From assembly GCA_016934135.1 (NCBI GenBank), contig JAFGTK010000063.1:1-6461 (forward strand): 6,461 nucleotides of DNA, read 5' to 3'. The notes under the pieces were generated by a model. The model did no database searches, was not told the origin of the DNA, and saw nothing but the letters and a program-made list of their open reading frames with translations. Every line of letters starts with the position of its first letter. Within the stretch, counting starts at the first letter, position 1. Shown one piece after another: positions 1-4,444 of this stretch. The position numbers and the translations under genes are program-made. The stretch comes from Deltaproteobacteria bacterium (GTDB taxonomy: Bacteria > Desulfobacterota > Desulfomonilia > UBA1062).

Positions 1-17
1 AGAATATCCTGTTGTCC

Positions 18-590
18 TTATCCTGCAGAAACAAGATCTGATTCACTGAAGACCTCTGCATGAAAGATCTCAAGGGAATCAGCCTCCTTCCATCCGTCAG
101 GCTCAAGCCCCGCCTTTTCGCTCAGACGCTGCATGGTCTCTGAGGCACTCCATCCCTGCATTGAAGGGATCTGAGGAAGAAAGACCGCGAAATGAATCCC
201 TTTTTTAAGAACGATTCCATGCAACCCCACACAGAACTCATTGATATCAAGCATCTTTACCGATTTACTCAGCACCGATATCTCTATGGAGATACCGGGA
301 TACTCATCAACGCGTAGCGGCGGAAAACGGCTGTCTCTGAATGCCGCATTCCTGGCATTTTCAATGGTTGCCCTCCATAACGGCATCAGAGGCAATACAT
401 TTCCGATACATCCCCTGAGATCATTATCCTTGTATATGGTTACAAATACGCCTCTGTCGACCTTCAAGGTTTCCGGCAGAGATCCTTCATCGATATTCAT
501 ATGGTTAAAAGACTTTCCTGCCAGAACCTCCTCTATGGTCCTTCTGGCAAGTTTGAAAAGGATTCCTTTATCCTCAGAATAAGGATTCAT
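18..590 (-). CDS. AMMECR1-domain protein (AmmeMemoRadiSam system protein A-like)
   Basis: A 190-residue AMMECR1-family protein, a small, probably cytoplasmic protein with no signal peptide or membrane segment. The family's biochemical role is not established; bacterial members are called AmmeMemoRadiSam system protein A because they often occur with a Memo-like protein and a radical SAM protein. Visible family marks are the signature LRGCIG (residues 58-63), the block NAAFRDSRFPPL (81-92), GLHGIVL (122-128) and the C-terminal run FLPQ...GW...L..KAGL...W (137-167). The length fits a complete single-domain member. I chose the ATG at 590 because the family N-terminus begins close to SEDKGILFKLAR and an AAGG lies 8 bases upstream. 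In-frame ATGs at 611 and 656 would add 7 or 22 residues that look unlike the family. The stop is TAA at 20-18. It is transcribed away from lysS. No Memo or radical SAM partner lies in the window, though one could lie beyond the left edge. Family assignment is secure; the start is less so. Confidence 0.9.
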   Translation of the reverse strand: MNPYSEDKGILFKLARRTIEEVLAGKSFNHMNIDEGSLPETLKVDRGVFVTIYKDNDLRGCIGNVLPLMPLWRATIENARNAAFRDSRFPPLRVDEYPGISIEISVLSKSVKMLDINEFCVGLHGIVLKKGIHFAVFLPQIPSMQGWSASETMQRLSEKAGLEPDGWKEADSLEIFHAEVFSESDLVSAG

Positions 591-730
591 GGCTGATACC
601 TTAAATATCATGACATATCCATTTGTTGCAAGAATATATCGTCTCCATATTTCCATTCATCACAAAAATAATGAACTTCTTGCCACTCTCGTGCAGCATC
701 ATCCTGCGACAACACCATAAGTAATCATTA

Positions 731-750
731 ATATTATATTAATGTAATAT
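731..750. repeat. AT-rich inverted repeat over the minus-strand -10 box
   Basis: ATATTA (731-736) and TAATAT (745-750) are perfect 6-base inverted arms around an 8-base centre. The right arm overlaps the proposed minus-strand -10 box at 746-751, a position where a repressor could block transcription. The surrounding DNA is almost all A and T, so such dyads arise readily by chance. Confidence 0.25.
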
Positions 751-773
751 ATAGAAGAATATGATCCAGTCAA
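746..773 (-). promoter_or_regulatory. Candidate sigma70-type promoter for the AMMECR1 gene
   Basis: Read on the minus strand, TTGACT (773-768) is followed after 16 bases by TATATT (751-746). Each box matches the sigma70 consensus at five of six positions. Transcription would begin near 739, leaving a leader of about 150 bases to the ATG at 590, or about 83 bases to the ATG at 656; the shorter leader is a mild argument for the upstream start. The -10 box lies in very AT-rich DNA, so chance matches are easy there. This is pattern matching only. Confidence 0.4.
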
Positions 774-799
774 GAATACATTCATAAAAGATCCGGAAA

Positions 800-849
800 C
801 CTGTATGGAATTTTCCTGATCATGCTTGAAGGCAGGTTAAAAATACAGG
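800..849. repeat. Imperfect nested stem-loop in the intergenic region
   Basis: The outer arms CCTGTAT (800-806) and ATACAGG (843-849) are perfectly complementary over 7 bases. Inside them TTTTCCTG (811-818) can pair with CAGG (833-836) plus AAAA (839-842), with a 4-base bulge on the left, a 2-base bulge on the right and a 14-base apical loop. That gives about 15 possible base pairs in 50 bases. It lies upstream of the proposed lysS promoter, so it would be folded as RNA only if transcription starts further upstream or on the other strand. No U-tract follows the outer stem, so it does not look like an intrinsic terminator. Confidence 0.35.
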
Positions 850-892
850 GGATAATCGCAAAATGCCTATCAGTTGAAAAACGAGACCGTAA

Positions 893-926
893 AGTGCATT
901 ACACTCTATACCTGCACTATCAGTGT
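893..926. repeat. Two interlocked short inverted repeats
   Basis: AGTGCA (893-898) pairs with TGCACT (913-918), and ACACT (901-905) pairs with AGTGT (922-926). Because the arms alternate, both stems can form together only as an H-type pseudoknot; otherwise they are mutually exclusive hairpins. The stems are only 6 and 5 bases, so coincidence is possible. Confidence 0.25.
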
Positions 927-988
927 CTTGCCCAATGAAAAGGCCGCCGATACATCTCCTGGATTATAAAGTGTAACAATCACCTTTA

Positions 989-1017
989 TTGACTCTCGCC
1001 GGGAAATCCTCTATATA
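989..1017 (+). promoter_or_regulatory. Candidate sigma70-type promoter for the lysS operon
   Basis: TTGACT (989-994, five of six matches to the -35 consensus) is followed after exactly 17 bases by TATATA (1012-1017, four of six matches to the -10 consensus). The predicted start near 1024 would give a short leader of about 30 bases before the lysS TTG, ending in a strong ribosome binding site. It is the best-spaced promoter I found on the plus strand before lysS. No other clear promoter was seen further along, so it may drive lysS, lolC, lolD and bamA together. Assigned by pattern only. Confidence 0.5.
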
Positions 1018-1030
1018 GGCCTTCGATTTC
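1003..1030. repeat. Dyad flanking the lysS -10 box
   Basis: GAAATC (1003-1008) and GATTTC (1025-1030) are perfect inverted half-sites set 22 bases apart, about two turns of the helix. They bracket the proposed -10 box and start site. The geometry suits a dimeric repressor, but six-base arms are short and no known regulator's site is recognised. Confidence 0.2.
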
Positions 1031-1042
1031 ACATTATCTTGT

Positions 1043-1048
1043 AAGGAG
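1043..1048 (+). promoter_or_regulatory. Ribosome binding site that fixes the lysS TTG start
   Basis: AAGGAG ends 6 bases before the TTG at 1055-1057. The next in-frame ATG codes for residue 22, which would remove the helix that starts LysRS proteins, so this strong site is the main support for the TTG start. Confidence 0.8.
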
Positions 1049-1054
1049 TGTATC

Positions 1055-2533
1055 TTGGAAGACATTAACCGCCTGGTCAAGCAGCGCATAGATAAATTTG
1101 CACAGCTCAAAGAGGAGATGGGCATAGAACATTTCCCGAATACCTACAGAAAGGACACGGATATCGAGGACTTCATGGCAGCCTACGGGTCAAAAGAGGC
1201 TGAAGAACTCTCCGCGATCACCGCAAATCACCATCTGGCCGGCCGGATTATGGCAATACGTACCTTTGGAAAGGCATCATTCATTCATTTCCAGGATACC
1301 ACAGGAAGATTGCAGGCATTCTTTGAAAAGGCAACTCTCGGAGAAGATGCATATAAACTCTTTAAAAAACTGGATGTGGGAGATATCATCGGATTATGGG
1401 GCACCCCGATAAAGACTCGCACCGGAGAGCTCAGCGTATATGTTCAGGGTTTTGAACTCCTGACAAAATCTTTCAGGCCCCTGCCTGAAAAATGGCATGG
1501 CCTCAAGGATGTGGAGACAAGATACAGACAGCGTTATGTGGATCTCATTGTATCGCCCGAGGCAAAAAAGACATTTCTCATGAGGACAAGGATTATCACA
1601 GCACTGCGTGCCTATATGGATTCAAAAGGATTCATAGAGGTTGAGACACCCATGATGCAGACGATTGCAGGCGGTGCAACGGCAAAACCCTTTGTCACCC
1701 ATCATAATGTCTTTGATATGGATCTGTACCTGAGGATTGCCCCGGAGCTCTATCTGAAAAGGCTCATTGTAGGGGGATTTGAGCGGGTATATGAGATAAA
1801 CCGCAACTTCAGGAATGAAGGGATCTCAACCAGGCACAACCCGGAATTCACCATGATGGAATTCTACATGGCATATGCGGACTACAAAGACCTCATGGCA
1901 TTCACCGAGGAGATGATATCAAAGATTGCATTGGATGTGCTCGGAACGACCTCTATAACCTATCAGGGCGTGGAGATAGACTTGAGCCCTCCATGGCAGA
2001 GGTTCACCCTGAAGGACGCCGCATGCAGGGTTGGCGGTGTAGATATGGAAATCCTGGAGGATTCGGCAAAGGCTGCCGCATACTGCAAAGAGCTCGGCAT
2101 GGACCTCGATGGGAACGAATCCCTGGGAGAACTTCAACTTGCACTGTTCGAGGAGACCACCGAAGAAAAGCTCACCGGTCCGGTCTTTATCACCTCGTAC
2201 CCGACAGAGGTGTCTCCGCTTTCGAGAAAAAACAACCACGATCCCGGTATTGTCGACCGTTTCGAACTTTTCATCACCGGCAGGGAGATAGCAAATGCGT
2301 TCAGCGAGCTGAACGACCCCTTTGACCAGAAAGAACGCTTCATCGAGCAGCTCAGGAAGAAAGAAGGCCCTTCCGAGCTGGATGAAGACTACATACGGGC
2401 ACTGGAATACGGGTTACCGCCCACAGCAGGCCAAGGTATCGGTATCGACAGGCTCATTATGCTGCTGACTGACAGTCCTTCCATTCGAGATGTGATCCTG
2501 TTCCCTCTGCTGCGTAAAGGAGAAATATCCTGA
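1055..2533 (+). CDS. lysS: Class II lysine--tRNA ligase (LysRS)
   Basis: Lysyl-tRNA synthetase, a cytoplasmic homodimer that activates lysine with ATP and transfers it to tRNA-Lys. The 492 residues match the usual length of about 490-505. An N-terminal helix (about 1-25) leads to an OB-fold anticodon-binding domain (about 60-140, with GRIMAIRTFGKASFIHFQD at 63-81). The class II catalytic core follows: motif 1 around GFIEVETPMM (192-201), the lysine-pocket segment with RIAPELYLKRL (227-237), motif 2 with FRNEGISTRHNPEFT (252-266) and motif 3 with GIGIDRL (461-467). The C-terminus has the expected RDVILFPLLR (478-487). Nothing is missing, so the enzyme should be active. The start is TTG, chosen from the binding site 6 bases upstream and the fit to the family N-terminus. 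It heads a run of overlapping genes; its last codons double as the ribosome binding site and start codon of lolC. No T-box or other leader control is visible. Confidence 0.97.
   Translation: MEDINRLVKQRIDKFAQLKEEMGIEHFPNTYRKDTDIEDFMAAYGSKEAEELSAITANHHLAGRIMAIRTFGKASFIHFQDTTGRLQAFFEKATLGEDAYKLFKKLDVGDIIGLWGTPIKTRTGELSVYVQGFELLTKSFRPLPEKWHGLKDVETRYRQRYVDLIVSPEAKKTFLMRTRIITALRAYMDSKGFIEVETPMMQTIAGGATAKPFVTHHNVFDMDLYLRIAPELYLKRLIVGGFERVYEINRNFRNEGISTRHNPEFTMMEFYMAYADYKDLMAFTEEMISKIALDVLGTTSITYQGVEIDLSPPWQRFTLKDAACRVGGVDMEILEDSAKAAAYCKELGMDLDGNESLGELQLALFEETTEEKLTGPVFITSYPTEVSPLSRKNNHDPGIVDRFELFITGREIANAFSELNDPFDQKERFIEQLRKKEGPSELDEDYIRALEYGLPPTAGQGIGIDRLIMLLTDSPSIRDVILFPLLRKGEIS
2516..2522 (+). 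promoter_or_regulatory. Ribosome binding site for lolC inside the lysS 3' end
   Basis: AAAGGAG lies within the last codons of lysS, 7 bases before the CTG at 2530-2532 (4 bases before an ATC at 2527). It is the only good site near the conserved N-terminus of the permease, and so supports initiation at the CTG despite the lack of a standard start codon. Confidence 0.75.
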
Positions 2534-3765
2534 GGTTTGAATTCCTTGTTGCAAAGAAATATCTGCGGGCAAAAAAGAGCCAGGGCTTTATAAGTTTTAC
2601 CTCGGGTCTGTCCGTATGCGGCATAGCCCTAGGCGTCATGGCGCTTATTGTGGTGCTTTCGGTGATGAACGGGTTCGAAGAGGACATCAAGACAAAGATA
2701 CTCGGCACCCAGTCTCATATCGTCATTTCCCACTATTCAGGCGGCATAAGCGATCCGGAATATGTACAGACGGAGAGCATGAAGGATCCTGGGGTAATAG
2801 GCGCTACGCCCTTTATCCTTTCACAGGGTCTGATCTCCTCGCAAGGAGGTATATCAGGCGTGGTAATCAGGGGGATAGACCCTGTGAGCGCATCAAAGGT
2901 TATCCGTCTCAAGGAGATTATTGTCCGGGGAAACATCGACGATATGAATGATTCCGGCATCCTTCTAGGTTCGGAACTGGCTGCATACTCGGGCATCACC
3001 GTTGGCGATGCCGTCACCCTGATATCGGCAACCGGCATCATAACCCCGCTCGGAATGATCCCGAAATCCATGTCCTTTGTGGTAAAAGGGGTCTTTTCGA
3101 CAGGCATGTATGAATACGACAGCAACATGGTCTATATCTCGCTGGGCGCTGCACAGACCCTGTTCATGAAGGACATGCCCTCGGGCATCGAGATAAAGAT
3201 CAAGGACATATACCAGGCAGAGGCGGTCGCAGACAGACTCACCGCCGGGCTCGGACAGGGCTACTGGGCAAAGACCTGGAAAGATATGAACATGAGTCTG
3301 TTCTCAGCACTTAAACTGGAAAAGACCGTGATGTTCATAATCCTTTTGTTCATCATCCTTGTTGCAGCATTCAGCATCATCTCCACACTCATCATGATGG
3401 TCATGGAGAAGAGAAAGGACATTGCAATACTCAAATCCATGGGCGCCACAACAGGCCAGATCCTTAGAATATTCATAACCCTGGGCATGGTGATCGGCCT
3501 GAGCGGCACCATCGCAGGGGTTGTCCTCGGACTGCTGCTCACCTATAACCTCGACCCGGTCATCTCCTTCATCGAGCTGATCTTCGGCATAGAGGTCATG
3601 CCCATTGATGTTTACTATATAACCGGGCTGCCAACCAAGGTGGACTACCCCCTGGTGTTTATCATGGCCCTGGTATCGATTGCATTGTCGTTCCTTGCAA
3701 CTATATATCCTGCCAGGCAGGCAGCCAGGCAGGATCCGGTCGAGGTCATGCGTTATGAAGGCTGA
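2530..3765 (+). CDS. lolC: Lipoprotein-releasing ABC transporter permease (LolC/LolE/LolF family), apparent CTG start
   Basis: Inner-membrane permease that, with LolD, extracts outer-membrane lipoproteins and passes them to a periplasmic chaperone (LolA in known systems). From the CTG the protein has 411 residues, close to the family norm of about 400-415. A cytoplasmic start (RFEFLVAKKYLRAK) leads to membrane helix 1 (about 23-46). A MacB-like periplasmic domain follows (about 47-262) containing TPLGMIP at 172-178, which matches the proline-bounded Hook of LolC, and LFSALKLEK at 257-265. Then come an FtsX-type membrane domain with helices near 267-291, 315-339 and 374-394, and the typical tail YPARQAARQDP..VMRYE. 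The start is unusual: the frame opens after TAA at 2515-2517 and contains no ATG, GTG or TTG before the ATG at 2638, which would delete 36 conserved residues and half of helix 1. CTG at 2530 has AAAGGAG 7 bases upstream and overlaps the lysS TGA (CTGA). Only one permease is present here, so it may act as a homodimer (LolF type). Confidence 0.93.
   Translation: MRFEFLVAKKYLRAKKSQGFISFTSGLSVCGIALGVMALIVVLSVMNGFEEDIKTKILGTQSHIVISHYSGGISDPEYVQTESMKDPGVIGATPFILSQGLISSQGGISGVVIRGIDPVSASKVIRLKEIIVRGNIDDMNDSGILLGSELAAYSGITVGDAVTLISATGIITPLGMIPKSMSFVVKGVFSTGMYEYDSNMVYISLGAAQTLFMKDMPSGIEIKIKDIYQAEAVADRLTAGLGQGYWAKTWKDMNMSLFSALKLEKTVMFIILLFIILVAAFSIISTLIMMVMEKRKDIAILKSMGATTGQILRIFITLGMVIGLSGTIAGVVLGLLLTYNLDPVISFIELIFGIEVMPIDVYYITGLPTKVDYPLVFIMALVSIALSFLATIYPARQAARQDPVEVMRYEG
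3707..3735 (+). repeat. Hairpin and 12-base tandem repeat just upstream of the lolD start
   Basis: ATCCTGCC (3707-3714) and GGCAGGAT (3728-3735) form a perfect 8-base stem with a 13-base loop. GCCAGGCAG also occurs twice with a 12-base period (3712-3720 and 3724-3732), so CCTGC can pair alternatively with GCAGG at 3717-3721. The repeat codes for ARQA-ARQD in the conserved tail of the permease, so protein constraint may explain it. The stem ends 6 bases before the lolD ribosome binding site and could influence re-initiation there. Confidence 0.45.
3742..3745 (+). promoter_or_regulatory. Ribosome binding site for lolD
   Basis: GAGG lies 9 bases before the ATG at 3755-3757. It is modest in strength, which fits a gene translated mainly by ribosomes finishing lolC 11 bases further on. 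An ATG at 3748 is out of frame. Confidence 0.55.
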
Positions 3766-4444
3766 ACCCATCCTGAGCATAAAAGACCTGTATAAATCAT
3801 TTAACCGCGGCCCGGAGGTAATCGAGGTTCTTCAGGGTGTGGACATGGACGTCATGCGCTCAGAGGGGGTTGCCATAGTCGGGGCCTCGGGAACTGGAAA
3901 AAGCACGCTCCTGCATCTGCTCGGCGGCCTGGAACGGCCTGATAAGGGAAAGATCCTGTATGACACAGGTGACATCTGCCGCATGAATGATTCCGAGATT
4001 GCCCGGTTCAGAAACACTCAGATAGGATTCGTTTTTCAGTTTCACTTCCTGCTCCCTGAATTTTCCGCGCTGGAAAATGTAATGATGCCGGCGCTGGTTT
4101 CCTCGGGAAAATCGGATGAAACCAGGCAGAAGGCATTTCATCTTTTAGAGACCGTCGGGCTCAAAGACCGTGTCGCCCACAAACCCGGCGAACTTTCGGG
4201 CGGCGAGCAGCAGCGAGTGGCCATAGCACGTGCGTTAATGATGTCACCCAAGGTACTCCTTGCCGACGAGCCCACAGGAGATCTTGATCCAGCAACAGGC
4301 CAGAAAATCATCGACCTCTTCTCAAAGCTCAAGGACACTATCGGCGTAACCATGATCATTGTCACCCATAATATGGAACTCGCAAAGGCCATGGACAGAA
4401 TCATGAATCTCACGGGAGGACATCTTGAATCATTCACTTCGTAG
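3755..4444 (+). CDS. lolD: Lipoprotein-releasing ABC transporter ATP-binding protein LolD
   Basis: Cytoplasmic ATPase of the Lol transporter; a dimer binds the permease and uses ATP to release lipoproteins from the inner membrane. The 229 residues match the usual LolD length (about 220-235). The ABC motifs are intact: Walker A GASGTGKST (43-51), the Q-loop in GFVFQFHFLLPEF (91-103), which is the LolD-type version, the signature LSGGEQQR (147-154), Walker B VLLADEPTGDLD (167-178) with catalytic E172, and the H-loop histidine 205 in IVTHN. The start at 3755 gives MKAEPILSIKDLYKSF, the normal family N-terminus; the frame is open further upstream to an ATG at 3680, but that stretch is out-of-frame lolC sequence. 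It overlaps the lolC end by 11 bases and bamA by 20 bases, pointing to one operon and a linked permease-ATPase supply. MacB-type or FtsE-type ATPases are similar, but the permease partner and Q-loop context favour LolD. Confidence 0.96.
   Translation: MKAEPILSIKDLYKSFNRGPEVIEVLQGVDMDVMRSEGVAIVGASGTGKSTLLHLLGGLERPDKGKILYDTGDICRMNDSEIARFRNTQIGFVFQFHFLLPEFSALENVMMPALVSSGKSDETRQKAFHLLETVGLKDRVAHKPGELSGGEQQRVAIARALMMSPKVLLADEPTGDLDPATGQKIIDLFSKLKDTIGVTMIIVTHNMELAKAMDRIMNLTGGHLESFTS
4414..4420 (+). promoter_or_regulatory. Ribosome binding site that fixes the bamA TTG start
   Basis: GGGAGGA, inside the last codons of lolD, lies 4 bases before the TTG at 4425-4427 (6 bases counted from its GGAG core). 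The bamA frame is closed by TGA at 4404-4406 and offers no ATG, GTG or other TTG before this point, so the site and the signal peptide that follows decide the start. Confidence 0.8.

Larger units (their letters stand above)
591..1054. other. Divergent intergenic region between the AMMECR1 gene and lysS
   Basis: These 464 bases separate two genes read in opposite directions. I see one plausible promoter for each direction (768-773 with 746-751 for the minus strand; 989-994 with 1012-1017 for the plus strand), an AT-rich dyad at 731-750, an imperfect stem-loop at 800-849 and an interlocked pair of inverted repeats at 893-926. I found no tRNA, no T-box or lysine riboswitch signature, no repeat array and no recognisable coding region. 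The longest tidy small frame (822-938, 38 codons) has no good ribosome binding site and no recognisable similarity. The stretch is longer than two simple promoters require, so it could also hold an unrecognised small RNA or a decayed gene; nothing in it proves either. Confidence 0.6.

Noticed and set aside
241..582. 113-codon plus-strand frame opposite the AMMECR1 gene
   Set aside because: The AMMECR1 frame on the other strand carries clear family motifs; this one has none and no binding site.
671..724. 17-codon frame beginning at ATG 671
   Set aside because: No ribosome binding site upstream and too short to judge; no sign that it is translated.
822..938. 38-codon frame in the intergenic region (begins MLEGRLKIQG), open back to 765
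   Set aside because: No convincing ribosome binding site, no family recognised, and such lengths occur by chance; it also overlaps the inverted repeats. It could be revisited if relatives conserve it.
1018..1054. T-box or other tRNA-sensing leader for lysS
   Set aside because: The predicted leader is only about 30 bases and lacks T-box sequence elements and any terminator hairpin.
1919..2343. Open frames of 60 to 110 codons on both strands inside lysS
   Set aside because: All are shadows of the intact lysS reading frame, which covers the whole stretch with conserved residues.
2510..2540. Programmed -1 frameshift fusing lysS to lolC
   Set aside because: The lolC frame is -1 relative to lysS and a binding-site-like AAAGGAG lies upstream, but there is no slippery heptamer before the stop codon. 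Separate initiation at CTG explains the arrangement more simply.
2733..3128. 131-codon minus-strand frame inside lolC
   Set aside because: It is antisense to the periplasmic domain of the permease and shows no recognisable motif or ribosome binding site.
3680..3754. Upstream extension of lolD to an ATG at 3680
   Set aside because: The extra 25 residues are out-of-frame lolC sequence; LolD proteins start near the MKAEPILSIKDLYK segment, and GAGG lies 9 bases before ATG 3755.
3304..3780. 158-codon open frame on the minus strand across the end of lolC and the start of lolD
   Set aside because: It lies wholly opposite well-supported coding sequence; its histidine-, aspartate- and cysteine-rich composition is typical of a shadow frame, and no binding site or family similarity is seen.
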